Origin: Streptomyces lateritius
Lineage (GTDB): Bacteria; Actinomycetota; Actinomycetes; Streptomycetales; Streptomycetaceae
Direction of reading: 5' to 3'
Length of the DNA: 46,438 nucleotides
Assembly (NCBI RefSeq): GCF_014649715.1
Contig: NZ_BMTO01000012.1
Coordinates: 123,647 to 170,084 of the forward strand
In this document: positions 16,196-24,972 of the stretch, piece by piece
Position numbering within the stretch: position 1 is the first letter of the stretch
Layout: each line of letters begins with the position of its first letter
The notes under the pieces: generated by a model
What the model saw: the letters and a program-made list of their open reading frames with translations, nothing else
What the model was told of the DNA's origin: nothing
Databases searched by the model: none
Program-made: the position numbers and the translations under genes

Positions 16196-16822
16196 ATGGA
16201 CGCCCAGCAGCTCGCCGAGCTCACCGCCCGCGCCCGGCTCCTCGCCGTCCCCGGCCGACGGCGGATCCTGGGCATTGCCGGCGCGCCCGGCGCCGGGAAG
16301 TCCACCCTGGCGGCCCGGCTCGTCGACCGGCTCGACGGACGCGCCGCGCTCGTCCCCATGGACGGCTTCCACCTGGCCCAGAGCGAGCTGGCGCGGCTCG
16401 GCCGCGCCGGGCGCAAGGGCGCCCCGGACACCTTCGACGCCGCCGGCTACACCGCGCTCCTCGCCCGTCTCCGTACGCCCGAACCCGGCACCACCGTCTA
16501 CGCCCCCGCCTTCGACCGCGCCCTGGAGGAGCCCGTCGCCGGGGTGATACCTGTCCCGCCCGACGTCCCGCTCGTCGTCACCGAGGGCAACTACCTGCTG
16601 CACGACGAGGGCCTCTGGGCCGGCGTCCTGCCGTTCCTCGACGAGGCGTGGTACCTGGAACTGGACGACGGGCGCCGGCTGTCGCGGCTCGTCGAACGCC
16701 ATGTCCGCTTCGGCAAGGAGCGGGCCCACGCCGAGCGCTGGGTCCGGGACTCCGACGAGGTGAACGCCCGGCTCGTCGCGCGCGGCCGCGACCGCGCCCA
16801 CCTGGTCGTCCCCATGAGCTGA
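16196..16822 (+). CDS. Nucleoside/nucleotide kinase family protein (uridine-kinase/PanK fold)
   Basis: 208 aa. Walker A is IAGAPGAGKSTLAARLVDRL at residues ~23-42. It is followed by MDGFHL (~57-62), the Asp-Gly-Phe-His segment used for phosphoacceptor binding in the uridine kinase, phosphoribulokinase and pantothenate kinase group, and by VVTEGNYLL in the Walker-B position. The lid region has RLVERHVRFGKERAHAERWV, typical of the YggC/FrcK-like branch in actinobacteria. The substrate (a nucleoside or a sugar) cannot be told. The ATG at 16196 has GGAGAA ahead of it and lies directly after the tandem-repeat leader. Cytoplasmic. Confidence 0.82.
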   Translation: MDAQQLAELTARARLLAVPGRRRILGIAGAPGAGKSTLAARLVDRLDGRAALVPMDGFHLAQSELARLGRAGRKGAPDTFDAAGYTALLARLRTPEPGTTVYAPAFDRALEEPVAGVIPVPPDVPLVVTEGNYLLHDEGLWAGVLPFLDEAWYLELDDGRRLSRLVERHVRFGKERAHAERWVRDSDEVNARLVARGRDRAHLVVPMS

Positions 16823-16864
16823 CCCGCCCCGAGCCGCCTGCGGGGCATCGGCGATGATCAGCGC

Positions 16865-17770
16865 ATGAATCTCACCAGCCGACGCACCCTGCTGACCTCC
16901 GTGGCCGCCGCTGCCGCCACCCTGCCCCTGCTCAACGACCTCGCCGGGAACGGCTCCACCGCCGCCGCGGCCACCACCGCGGACACCTTCCCCTCCAACT
17001 CGGCGCTGTACAGCAGCACCGAGTACCAGGAAGGCACCCACTGGATGCGGCGCTTCCGCACCCACCCCCGGGCCGACCTCTTCGACAACGTCAGCGCCAC
17101 GAGCGAGCCCGTCCGCAGCACGGCGATCATCGCGCCGCACGGCGGCGGCATCGAGGCGGGCACCAGCGAGCTGTGCCTCACCCTCGCCGGCTACAGCCGG
17201 GTCGGGGCCGGCACCGACCCGGTGGCGGAGACCGGAGCGCCGCAGCGCGACTACTGGATGTTCGAGGGGATCGCGTCCTCCGGCTCGCTCCACGTCACCT
17301 CCACCCACTGCGACGACCCCGCCGCCCTGGCCGTCTGCGGCAACAACATGTACGCCGTCTCCCTGCACGGCTTCGCCCCCGACGCGGGCACCCCTGCCAA
17401 GCAGATACTCATCGGCGGCCGGGACCAGCGGCTGATGCGGAACCTCGGGGCGGCCTTCGCCGCGCACGGCCTGAAGACGGGGAACAGCAACAGCGCGCTG
17501 GACGTGACGGTGCTCATCGCGGGAGTCAACAGCCCCCTGAACGGCGACGACCCCGCGAACATCGTCAACCGCACCCGCACCGGAGCGGGCGCCCAGCTGG
17601 AGATCTCCACCGAACTGCGCAGGGCCATGTTCGGTGACTTCAGCACCGCCTCCGCCCGCAGGACGACCGCCGGCGTGGGAACCGCGAACCAGGCCCACTT
17701 CTGGAACGGGTTCGTCGGCGCCGTACGCGAGGCCGTCGACCGCCACGAGCGCGGCCTCGACTCGCTGTAG
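16865..17770 (+). CDS. Tat-exported poly-gamma-glutamate hydrolase family protein
   Basis: 301 aa. The N-terminus carries a twin-arginine signal (SRRTLLTSVAAAAATLPLL). The mature part contains IIAPHGGGIEAGTSELC, the zinc-binding His-Gly-Gly-Gly-Ile-Glu signature of the PghP-like poly-gamma-glutamate hydrolases (DUF867 type) found in phages and in many Streptomyces. It also has VSLHGF, the second His region, and IGGRDQRLMRNL. Predicted to be a secreted zinc hydrolase that cleaves gamma-glutamyl or similar amide bonds. It follows the kinase gene by 42 bp; co-transcription is possible, but the functions appear unrelated. Confidence 0.85.
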   Translation: MNLTSRRTLLTSVAAAAATLPLLNDLAGNGSTAAAATTADTFPSNSALYSSTEYQEGTHWMRRFRTHPRADLFDNVSATSEPVRSTAIIAPHGGGIEAGTSELCLTLAGYSRVGAGTDPVAETGAPQRDYWMFEGIASSGSLHVTSTHCDDPAALAVCGNNMYAVSLHGFAPDAGTPAKQILIGGRDQRLMRNLGAAFAAHGLKTGNSNSALDVTVLIAGVNSPLNGDDPANIVNRTRTGAGAQLEISTELRRAMFGDFSTASARRTTAGVGTANQAHFWNGFVGAVREAVDRHERGLDSL

Positions 17771-17819
17771 GGAGCCCGGGCCGCACGCACTCGCTGGAGA
17801 CGGGGCCGCACCGACCGAC

Positions 17820-17850
17820 CTGCCGCACGCCGTCGGGCCCTCGCTAGGCT
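17820..17850 (+). promoter_or_regulatory. Predicted promoter of the 17891 gene
   Basis: CTGCCG (17820-17825) and TAGGCT (17845-17850) are 19 nt apart. Both hexamers are identical to those proposed upstream of the RiPP precursor gene, there at 18 nt. The start would be near 17857, about 34 nt before the GTG. Confidence 0.4.
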
Positions 17851-17890
17851 GGGCCGGACGACGACGCAACGGCGACGGAAGGCGGCGCAC

Positions 17891-18856
17891 GTGGGGTTGT
17901 TCCGGCGCGGACCCAGGCGGGACGGCGACGAGGTCTCCCGGGACCCCGAGTTCGCCTACTTCTCCGAGCGCGAGGCGGCCCTCTTCCGCAGCCTCGTCAG
18001 GGAGTCGTTCGCCGAACTCGGCCTGGAGGTCACCGTCTACGCCGACTTCGTCCGCGACGACGCCGGCCGCCAGTTCGGGCTCGGCAACCTCGCCGCCGTC
18101 TGCCACAACGACCGGCGCGGACCGCGCGTCTGGCCCCAGCTCGTCCGCCGCCACGTCGGCCTGGTCCTGCGCACCATGGACGGCCCCTCCGCGCTCGACA
18201 CGCTCCCGGCCGAGCAGATCCGCTCCCAGCTCTACCCCCGGGTGGTCAGCGGCGAGGGCATCGACCCCGGGACCTTCGGCTACGCCAGGTCCGTCGCGCC
18301 CGGACTGTACGAGATCCTCGCCCTCGACCTGCCGGAGAGCGTCATGATGCTCACCGACGAGGCCCTGGAACCGCTCGGCGACCTCCAGCGGCTGCGCGAC
18401 CGGGCGCTGGACAACCTGCGCGGGCTGCCCGTCGAGGGCCACGAGACGGTGCGGGACGCCGACGGCATGTGCTTCGAGGTGATCCTCGGTGACTCCTTCT
18501 ACACCGCGAGCCGCGTCCTCGACCTCGACGCGGTGGTGCGGCGCGTCACGGGCCGGCCGCTCGGCGAGCACGGGGCCCTGGTCGCCCTGCCGTTCCGCCA
18601 CCAGCTCGCCTTCCATCCGATCCGGGACACCACGATCGTTCCCGCGCTCGGTGCGATGGCCTCGTTCGCCGCCTCGGGTTACGAGGACACCCCGGGCGCC
18701 ATCAGCCCGTACGTCTTCTGGTGGCGCGACGGCACGCTCACCCAGCTCAGCCGGCGCGACGAGGACGGCGGGGAACTGCGGATCGTCGTCGGCGACGACT
18801 TCCAGGAGCTGCTCGAACGGCTCATCGCCCAGGGTCCGGGACCGGACCGGCGCTGA
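17891..18856 (+). CDS. Conserved-looking actinobacterial protein of unknown function
   Basis: 321 aa from GTG 17891, with GGAAGG upstream. It is soluble, rich in acidic residues and has no signal peptide. Readable segments are EREAALFRSLVRESFAELGL, VTVYADFVRDDAGRQFGLGN, PESVMMLTDEALEPLGDLQR, PFRHQLAFHPIRDTTIVPAL and SPYVFWWRDGTLTQLSRRDE. The alternation of strands and helices suggests a mixed alpha/beta fold of the kind seen in DUF1444-like and suppressor-of-fused-like proteins, but I do not recognise a family with confidence. It ends 56 bp before the M24 peptidase gene and may be co-transcribed with it. Confidence 0.75.
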   Translation: MGLFRRGPRRDGDEVSRDPEFAYFSEREAALFRSLVRESFAELGLEVTVYADFVRDDAGRQFGLGNLAAVCHNDRRGPRVWPQLVRRHVGLVLRTMDGPSALDTLPAEQIRSQLYPRVVSGEGIDPGTFGYARSVAPGLYEILALDLPESVMMLTDEALEPLGDLQRLRDRALDNLRGLPVEGHETVRDADGMCFEVILGDSFYTASRVLDLDAVVRRVTGRPLGEHGALVALPFRHQLAFHPIRDTTIVPALGAMASFAASGYEDTPGAISPYVFWWRDGTLTQLSRRDEDGGELRIVVGDDFQELLERLIAQGPGPDRR

Positions 18857-18912
18857 GCGGTCGCGGCCCGCCCCTGCCACCGGCAGGATGCTGTACGTCG
18901 AGGAGGAGACCC

Positions 18913-20055
18913 ATGTCCGTCACCACCCCACCCGCCCCCTTCACCGCCGAGGACTACCGGGCCAGGATGGACCGCGCGGCCGCCGAGGCCGCCGACGCCG
19001 GACTCGCCGGCATTCTCGTCGCCCCCGGCCCCGACCTGGTCCACCTGACCGGCTATCAGCCGACCGCGACCACCGAGCGGCTCACCGTCCTCGTCCTCGC
19101 CGCCGGCCGGGAACCGGTGCTCGTCGTCCCGACGCTGGAGGCACCGGACGCCGAGCAGGCCCCGGGCGCCGCCGCGTTCACCCTGCGGGACTGGACCGAC
19201 GGCAAGGATCCGTACGCCGTCACCGCCCCGCTCCTCGGCGCCGGCGGCACCGGTGCCAGGTTCGGTGTCAGCGACAACACCTGGGCCCTGCACCTGCTCG
19301 GCCTGCAGAAGGCGCTGCCGGCCACGTCGTACGTCTCGCTGACCGAGGCACTGCCGATGCTCCGGGCCGTCAAGGACGCGCGGGAGCTGGAGCGGATCGC
19401 CGCCGCCGGGGCGGCCGCCGACGAGGCGTACCGGGAGATCCTAACCGTCCGCTTCGAGGGCCGCAGGGAGACGGAGGTGGCGGCGGACCTCGCCGCCGCG
19501 CTGATGCGCTTCGGTCACTCCCAGGTCGACTTCACCGTCGTCGGCTCCGGGCCCAACGGCGCCAACCCGCACCACGAGGCGGGGGAGCGGGTCATCGAGC
19601 GCGGGGACATGGTGGTCCTCGACTTCGGCGGGCTCAAGCACGGTTACGGCTCCGACACCACCCGTACCGTCCACGTCGGCGAGCCCACGGACGAGGAGCG
19701 GCGCGTCCACGACCTGGTCCGCGAGGCGCAGCAGGCCGGTTTCGAGGCGGTCCGGCCGGGCGTGGCCTGCCAGGAGGTGGACCGGGCCGCCCGCAAGGTG
19801 ATCACGGACGCCGGGTACGGCGCGTACTTCATCCACCGCACGGGCCACGGCATCGGGGTCACCACCCACGAGCCTCCGTACATGGTCGAGGGCGAGGAGC
19901 GGCCGATCGTGCCCGGCATGTGCTTCTCCGTCGAACCGGGCGTGTATCTGCCGGGCCGCTTCGGCGTCCGTATCGAGGACATCGTGACGGCGACGGAGGA
20001 CGGCGGGGGCCGGCGGTTCAACAACACCCCGCGCGAGATGGCGATCGTCGAGTGA
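18913..20055 (+). CDS. M24 family metallopeptidase (Xaa-Pro aminopeptidase/prolidase type)
   Basis: 380 aa. The N-terminal creatinase-like domain (~15-150) is followed by the pita-bread catalytic domain. The five dinuclear-metal ligands fall in the expected order: Asp in VVLDFGG, Asp in GSDTTRT, His in HRTGHGIG, Glu in FSVEPGVY and Glu in VRIEDI. It removes N-terminal residues next to proline, or splits Xaa-Pro dipeptides, in the cytoplasm. The ATG at 18913 has a strong AGGAGGAG ribosome site. Length and motif order are normal for PepQ-like actinobacterial enzymes. Confidence 0.92.
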   Translation: MSVTTPPAPFTAEDYRARMDRAAAEAADAGLAGILVAPGPDLVHLTGYQPTATTERLTVLVLAAGREPVLVVPTLEAPDAEQAPGAAAFTLRDWTDGKDPYAVTAPLLGAGGTGARFGVSDNTWALHLLGLQKALPATSYVSLTEALPMLRAVKDARELERIAAAGAAADEAYREILTVRFEGRRETEVAADLAAALMRFGHSQVDFTVVGSGPNGANPHHEAGERVIERGDMVVLDFGGLKHGYGSDTTRTVHVGEPTDEERRVHDLVREAQQAGFEAVRPGVACQEVDRAARKVITDAGYGAYFIHRTGHGIGVTTHEPPYMVEGEERPIVPGMCFSVEPGVYLPGRFGVRIEDIVTATEDGGGRRFNNTPREMAIVE

Positions 20056-20067
20056 GACGCACGCCGT

Positions 20068-20091
20068 GGCCGACGCCTCATGGCGTCGGCC
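20068..20091. terminator. Bidirectional terminator between the peptidase gene and treZ
   Basis: GGCCGACGCC (20068-20077), loop TCAT, GGCGTCGGCC (20082-20091): a perfect 10-bp stem. It sits in the 43-bp gap between two convergent genes, so it can serve both. Confidence 0.85.
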
Positions 20092-20098
20092 TCAGCTG

Positions 20099-21850
20099 TC
20101 ACCCGTCCGTCAGGATCACCGCGCACTCCGCCGGCAGGCGCAGGAGGCCGTCCCGGCCCGGGGCCTCGACCGGCTCCCAGGAGGCGAGGACCCGGTCGCG
20201 GCCGTTGGTGCCGAGGGCGATCTCCGTCGGCTCCTTCCCCAGGTTGACCGCGACCCGGACCACACCGCGGCGGAAGGCCAGCCAGCGGGCGTCCTCGTCG
20301 AACGCGACCCGGACCGCCGCCAGGTCCGGGTCGGTCAGGTCGGGCAGCGTCCGGCGCAGCGCGATCAGCTCCCGGTGCCAGGCCAGGAGCCGGTTGTGCG
20401 GGGGGCGTTCGCGCTCCGAGCGGTCCAGGACCGAGCGGTTCCGGGTGGCTGGGTCCTGCGGGTCCGGAATGTCCCCCTCCGCCCAGCCGTGCTCCGCGAA
20501 CTCCCGCCGCCTGCCCCGCCGTACCGCCTCCGCCAGCTCGGGGTCCGTGTGGTCGGTGAAGTACTGCCAGGGCGTGGTCGCCCCCCACTCCTCGCCCATG
20601 AAGAGCATCGGAACCGAGGGGGCGGTCAGGACCAGCGTCGCCGCGCAGGCGAGCAGCCCGGGGGAGAGCGTCGCGGACAGCCGGTCGCCGAGCGCCCGGT
20701 TGCCGATCTGGTCGTGCGTCTGGGCGTAGCCCAGGAACCGGTGCGCGGGGGTACGTGTCCGGTCCACCGGGCGGCCGTGGGAACGGCCCCGGAAGCTCGA
20801 GAACGTACCGTCGTGGAAGAAGACCCGGGTCAGCGTCTTGGCGAGCGCGGCCAGCGGGGCCCGGGCGAAATCGGCGTAGTAGCCCTGGGACTCCCCGGTG
20901 AGCGCCGTGTGCAGGGCGTGGTGGAAGTCGTCGTTCCACTGGGCGTGCAGGCCCAGACCGCCCGCCGTGCGCGGCTTGGTCGTCCGGGGATCGGCGAGAT
21001 CCGACTCGGCGATCAGGAAGTGCTGCCGGCCCTGCTCGCCGGCCAGCTCGTCGACGGCCTCCGACAGCTCCTCCAGGAACGTCAGCGCCCGGGTGTCGGC
21101 CAGGGCGTGCACCGCGTCGAGGCGGAGTCCGTCGATCCGGTAGTCCCGCAGCCAGGCGAGGGCGCTGCCCAGCAGATAGGCGCGGACCTCGTCCGAGCCC
21201 GGCGCGTCCAGGTTCACCGCCGCGCCCCACGGCGTGTGGTGGGTGTCGGTGAAGTACGGGCCGAAGGCCGGCAGGTGGTTCCCGGACGGCCCGAGGTGGT
21301 TGTGGACGACGTCCAGGACCACGCCCATCCCGAGCCCGTGCGCCGTGTCGACGAAACGCTTGAGCGCCGTGGGGCCGCCGTACGGCTCGTGGACCGCCCA
21401 GGGCGCGACGCCGTCGTATCCCCAGCCCCACGTTCCCGGGAAAGGACAGAGCGGCATCAGCTCCACATGGGTGATACCGAGCCCCGCCAGCTCCCCGAGC
21501 CGCTCCGCCGCCGCGTCCAGGGTTCCGTCGGGGGTGAAGGTGCCCACGTGCAGCTCGTACAGGACCGCGGCGCGCAGCCGCAGCCGCGGGGGTTCGTTGA
21601 ACCAGACGAACGCGTCGTGGTCGACGACCGCGCTCAGACCGTCCGGACCGTCGGGCTGGCGCCGGGAGCGGGGGTCGGGCAGCACGGGCCCGCCGTCCAG
21701 GGAGAAGCCGTAGCGATCGCCGTCCCGGGCCGCCGCCACCCCGGTCCACCAGCCGGCGCGCTCGGCGTCCCGCTCCAGCGGGTGCCCGGCACCGTTCAGT
21801 TCCAGCGACACCCGGTCACGGGCCTGCGGAGCCCACACCTCGAACAGCAC
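20099..21850 (-). CDS. treZ: Malto-oligosyltrehalose trehalohydrolase TreZ
   Basis: 583 aa GH13 enzyme that releases trehalose from the maltooligosyltrehalose made by TreY. It opens with the N-terminal beta-sandwich (VLFEVWAPQA). The barrel shows VLDVVHNHLGPSGNHL (region I), IDGLRLDAVHAL with the nucleophile Asp (II), FLIAESDL with the acid Glu (III) and QTHDQIGNR (IV). The last three, with MPLCPFPGTWGWGYD, are characteristic of TreZ. I chose GTG 21850 because GAGGGG lies upstream and the family normally begins right at the V/M-LFEVWAP segment; a TTG nine codons earlier is the alternative. treY lies 6 kb away on the same strand, so the pathway genes are near each other but not in one operon. 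Confidence 0.93.
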   Translation of the reverse strand: MLFEVWAPQARDRVSLELNGAGHPLERDAERAGWWTGVAAARDGDRYGFSLDGGPVLPDPRSRRQPDGPDGLSAVVDHDAFVWFNEPPRLRLRAAVLYELHVGTFTPDGTLDAAAERLGELAGLGITHVELMPLCPFPGTWGWGYDGVAPWAVHEPYGGPTALKRFVDTAHGLGMGVVLDVVHNHLGPSGNHLPAFGPYFTDTHHTPWGAAVNLDAPGSDEVRAYLLGSALAWLRDYRIDGLRLDAVHALADTRALTFLEELSEAVDELAGEQGRQHFLIAESDLADPRTTKPRTAGGLGLHAQWNDDFHHALHTALTGESQGYYADFARAPLAALAKTLTRVFFHDGTFSSFRGRSHGRPVDRTRTPAHRFLGYAQTHDQIGNRALGDRLSATLSPGLLACAATLVLTAPSVPMLFMGEEWGATTPWQYFTDHTDPELAEAVRRGRRREFAEHGWAEGDIPDPQDPATRNRSVLDRSERERPPHNRLLAWHRELIALRRTLPDLTDPDLAAVRVAFDEDARWLAFRRGVVRVAVNLGKEPTEIALGTNGRDRVLASWEPVEAPGRDGLLRLPAECAVILTDG

Positions 21851-21951
21851 CGGCCGATCCCCTCGTCGATGGGCCAACGACTACGGCGTCCATCCTGGCA
21901 GCCGGGAGCCGTCGCCGCCCGGCGCGTCACGGAGCTGGTACAGGCCCGTTC

Positions 21952-21981
21952 TGGACACTTCCCGCCCCTCGGCCCGACAAT
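21952..21981 (+). promoter_or_regulatory. Predicted promoter giving a leaderless FHA-protein transcript
   Basis: TGGACA (21952-21957), 18-nt spacer, GACAAT (21976-21981). The -10 ends 7 nt before the GTG start codon at 21989, and there is no ribosome site between them. The transcript would begin at or within 1-2 nt of the start codon. Confidence 0.5.
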
Positions 21982-21988
21982 CACGGAT

Positions 21989-22537
21989 GTGACGACGCCT
22001 TTCGAGTTCTCCACGCACCCCGCTCGGCTCACCGACGCCGAGCGGGACCGTGCGCTGGTGCTGCTCCGTGAGGGTGCCGCGCAGGGCCGGCTCTCGCACG
22101 ACACCTTCCTGTTCCGGATGGAGCGGGCGCTCACCGCGCGCCGCCCGGACGAACTCGCCCTCCTCACCGCCGACCTGCGGACCGAGTCCACGTGGACCCG
22201 GCGGGTCGTCGGCGCGGTCGAGAAGATGTCGGCGTTCACGGCCAAGGTCGGACGCGCCTGGCAGGCCGAGCGGCTGCCGAAGCTGCTCCTGCCCGAACCG
22301 GGCCCGTACCCGCTGCGGATCGGCCGCGATCCGGTGAACGGACTGCGGCTCAGCCACGAGACCGTCTCCCGGCTGCACGCCGAACTCTCCCTCCAGGGTG
22401 GCCTGTGGGTCCTGCGGGACCTCGGCTCGACCAACGGCACGACCGTCAACGGACGCCGGGTCACGGGCGCGGTGGCGGTCCGGGAGGGCGACATGGTCGG
22501 GTTCGGCCAGATGTCCTTCCGGCTCTCGCTGCGCTGA
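21989..22537 (+). CDS. DUF1707 and FHA domain protein
   Basis: 182 aa. The N-terminal DUF1707 (SHOCT-like) segment spans about residues 12-62 (LTDAERDRALVLLREGAAQG...LSHDTFLFRM). A linker follows, then an FHA domain from about 105 to the end, with the phosphothreonine-binding signatures RIGRDPVNGLRLSHETVSRLHAEL and LRDLGSTNGTTVNG (the conserved Gly-Arg, Ser-x-x-His and Thr-Asn-Gly are all present). FHA domains bind phosphothreonine peptides, usually products of Ser/Thr kinases such as PknB. No membrane helix, so it is cytoplasmic. The gap upstream carries a promoter placed for a leaderless mRNA. Confidence 0.9.
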   Translation: MTTPFEFSTHPARLTDAERDRALVLLREGAAQGRLSHDTFLFRMERALTARRPDELALLTADLRTESTWTRRVVGAVEKMSAFTAKVGRAWQAERLPKLLLPEPGPYPLRIGRDPVNGLRLSHETVSRLHAELSLQGGLWVLRDLGSTNGTTVNGRRVTGAVAVREGDMVGFGQMSFRLSLR

Positions 22538-22645
22538 AGTCCTCTCGTCCGGCCGGGCTTTCCCTTACGGGTGGGGGTAACCCCCCTTGCCTTGCACCGG
22601 AGTCCACCAGTGACGCGCGGCGCCTCCGACGGGAGGCTGATCGGC

Positions 22646-24916
22646 ATGAGAAGCCCAGGTCAGCAGTCCCACGTCGGCCGAGTGCCGGTCGGCCGAGTGC
22701 CGGTCACGGTCCGCACGGCGCGGTGGTGCGCCACCCACCCTCGGAAGGCGATCGCCGGATGGGTGCTCCTGCTCGCGCTGTGCGTCGGTGCGGGGGCGGC
22801 GGCGGGGACGAACAAGGGCTCCTCCGCGGACTTCTGGGTCGGTGAGGCGGGGCGTGCCGAGGCCATGGCCTCGGGCAGCGGGCTCACTCCGCCGCCGGTC
22901 GAGCAGGTGCTGATCGAGCGCCGGGCCGGGGGTCCGGCGGCGGGGGCGGCCGGACCGGGGGAACCCGGGGCCGCCGCGACCGAGATCCGCAGGCGGATGG
23001 CGGCGCTGCCCGCCGTCGAGTCGGTCGCGGAGCCGGTCGTCGCCCGGGACGGCGGTGCCGTACGGGTCGCGGTCACCCTGCGCGGTGACAAGGAGACCGC
23101 GAAGCAGGACGTCGACGCGCTGCTCGCGCAGACCGCCGCCGTCCAGAAGGCCCACCCGGCTCTGCTGATCGAGCAGACCGGCAGCGCGTCGATCTCCGTG
23201 GCCGTCAACGACAAGCAGGGCGAGGAGCTGGGGCGGACGGAGATGATCAGTCTCCCGGTCACCTTCCTGATCCTCCTCGCCGTCTTCGGCGCCGTCCTCG
23301 CCGCCGGCATCCCGGTCCTGCTCGCCCTCTTCGCCTTCGCCGGCGCGGTGGGCCTGTACGGGCTGGCGTCCTGGGTCTTCCCGGACGCGGGAGGCGCGGC
23401 CCTGAGCGTCATCTTCATGATGGGCATGGCCGTCGGCGTCGACTACTCGCTCTTCTACCTCAAGCGGGCCCGTGAGGAGCGCGAGCGCTCCGGCTCCACG
23501 ATCTCCCACGTCCGGGCCGTCGAGCTGGCCGCCGCCACCTCGGGACGGGCCGTCGTCGACTCCGGCCTCGCCGTCGCCCTCGCGCTCGCCGGCCTGTACC
23601 TCGTCGGGGACGTCGTCTTCTCCTCCATCGCCACCGGGGCGATCCTGGTCACGCTGGTCGCCGTGGGCGGGTCGCTGACCGTCCTGCCCGCCCTGCTCGC
23701 CCTTCTCGGGCACCGGACGGACGGGGGCCGGTTCGCCCGTCGCAGGGGGCGGCGCGCCGAGGGGTGGATGTGGGCGGCGGTCCTGCGGCCCGTCGTGCGC
23801 CGACCGCTTCTCGCCCTGGTCGCCGGACTGGTCGTGACGGTCGCGCTCGCCGCACCCACGTTCTCCATGAGGCTCGGTACGGAGGGCAAGGAGACCTTTC
23901 CGGACAGCCTTCCGTCCGTCGCCGCGTACGACCGGCTCGTCGCCGCCTTCCCCTCGGAGGGGCCCGCGCATCTCGTTCTCGTACGAGGAGAGGACCCGGC
24001 CGTGCCGCTGCGGAGGCTGGCCGAGGCCACGCGCGGGGACGCCCTCTTCGCCCAGGACCGGGCGCCGGTGGCGCGCATCGCGCAGGACGGGCGCACGGCA
24101 CTGCTGGCACTGCCCGTTCCGTACGCGGCGAACTCGGCGGAGGCGAGCCGCTCCCTGGAGCGGGTACGGGAGCGGCTGCTGCCCGCCGCCGTCGCGGGGA
24201 TGTCCGGGGTGTCCGGGGCGCAGTGGGCGGTGTCCGGCGAGATCGCGGCCGGCGCGGACTACGCGGCCCATCAGGAACGGCGCCTGCCCTGGGTGGTCCT
24301 CTTCGTCTCGCTCGCCACGCTGGCGGTCATGTACGCGGCGTTCCGCTCGCTTGTGGCGGCGGCGCTCGGCATGCTGCTCAACCTGGCCGCGGTGCTGGTG
24401 TCCTGGGGCGTGCTCACCCTCGTCTTCCGGGGAACCTGGGCGGAGGGGCTGCTCGGCTTCGAGTCCCTGGGCTTCGTCGGCTCCCGCACGCCGCTGATGG
24501 TCTTCGCGATCCTGGTCGGGCTCTCCACCGACTACCAGATCTTCGTGGTCAGCCGGATCCGGGAGGCGGTGCGGCGCGGGGTGCCGACGCGGGAGGCGGT
24601 GGTCGACGGGATCGCCGGCTCGGCGAGTGTGGTGACGAGCGCGGCGGTGATCATGGTGTCGGTCTTCGTCAGTTTCCTCTTCATCGACCGCATCGAGATG
24701 AAGCAGATCGCGGTGGGCCTGACGGTCGCCGTCCTCTTCGACGCGATCGTCCTCCGCGCGGTGATCCTCCCCTCGGCGATGTCCCTCCTGGGCGCCCGCG
24801 CCTGGTGGCCGGCGCGCCCGCCCCGTGCGCGAGCGGGCGCGGCCTCGCCGGACCAGCCGGGAACCGTGACCGGTGACGTGGCCCGAGTCCGAGGCTCTGA
24901 GGCCTCTGAGAGGTGA
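22646..24916 (+). CDS. MMPL/RND family membrane exporter
   Basis: 756 aa, normal for an actinobacterial MmpL-like transporter. Layout: TM1 (KAIAGWVLLLALCVGAGA), periplasmic porter domain with Gly/Ala-rich linker, TM2-6 (LPVTFLILLAVFGAVLAA; IFMMGMAVGVDYSLFYLKRA), TM7, second porter domain, and TM8-12 (LVGLSTDYQIFVVSRIREA). Both GxxxD-Y segments (GVDYSLF and STDYQIF) hold the proton-relay Asp-Tyr pairs of MmpL proteins. It should export a lipid or hydrophobic metabolite using the proton gradient; cargo unknown. The ATG at 22646 follows GGGAGG. The N-terminus has a 15-bp direct duplication (22673-22702) encoding GRVPV twice. It ends at a strong hairpin shared with the convergent FG-GAP gene. Confidence 0.9.
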   Translation: MRSPGQQSHVGRVPVGRVPVTVRTARWCATHPRKAIAGWVLLLALCVGAGAAAGTNKGSSADFWVGEAGRAEAMASGSGLTPPPVEQVLIERRAGGPAAGAAGPGEPGAAATEIRRRMAALPAVESVAEPVVARDGGAVRVAVTLRGDKETAKQDVDALLAQTAAVQKAHPALLIEQTGSASISVAVNDKQGEELGRTEMISLPVTFLILLAVFGAVLAAGIPVLLALFAFAGAVGLYGLASWVFPDAGGAALSVIFMMGMAVGVDYSLFYLKRAREERERSGSTISHVRAVELAAATSGRAVVDSGLAVALALAGLYLVGDVVFSSIATGAILVTLVAVGGSLTVLPALLALLGHRTDGGRFARRRGRRAEGWMWAAVLRPVVRRPLLALVAGLVVTVALAAPTFSMRLGTEGKETFPDSLPSVAAYDRLVAAFPSEGPAHLVLVRGEDPAVPLRRLAEATRGDALFAQDRAPVARIAQDGRTALLALPVPYAANSAEASRSLERVRERLLPAAVAGMSGVSGAQWAVSGEIAAGADYAAHQERRLPWVVLFVSLATLAVMYAAFRSLVAAALGMLLNLAAVLVSWGVLTLVFRGTWAEGLLGFESLGFVGSRTPLMVFAILVGLSTDYQIFVVSRIREAVRRGVPTREAVVDGIAGSASVVTSAAVIMVSVFVSFLFIDRIEMKQIAVGLTVAVLFDAIVLRAVILPSAMSLLGARAWWPARPPRARAGAASPDQPGTVTGDVARVRGSEASER

Positions 24917-24927
24917 GAGGCGACGGG

Positions 24928-24959
24928 GCCGGGGGCGGTGCTTCCGCGCCGCCCCCGGC
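24928..24959. terminator. Bidirectional terminator between the exporter and FG-GAP genes
   Basis: GCCGGGGGCGGTGC (24928-24941) pairs with GCGCCGCCCCCGGC (24946-24959) over 14 bp, one of them a G-T pair, with a TTCC tetraloop. It sits between convergent stops at 24916 and 24973. Confidence 0.85.
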
Positions 24960-24972
24960 TCCTGGTTCAGAC

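Noticed and set aside
15569..18880. 1103-codon minus-strand frame ending in the VOC protein
   Set aside because: Only the last 137 codons are the VOC gene. The rest is antisense to the kinase, PGA hydrolase and 17891 genes.
20066..22537. 823-codon plus-strand frame ending in the FHA protein
   Set aside because: Only the part from 21989 is coding; the earlier part is antisense to treZ.
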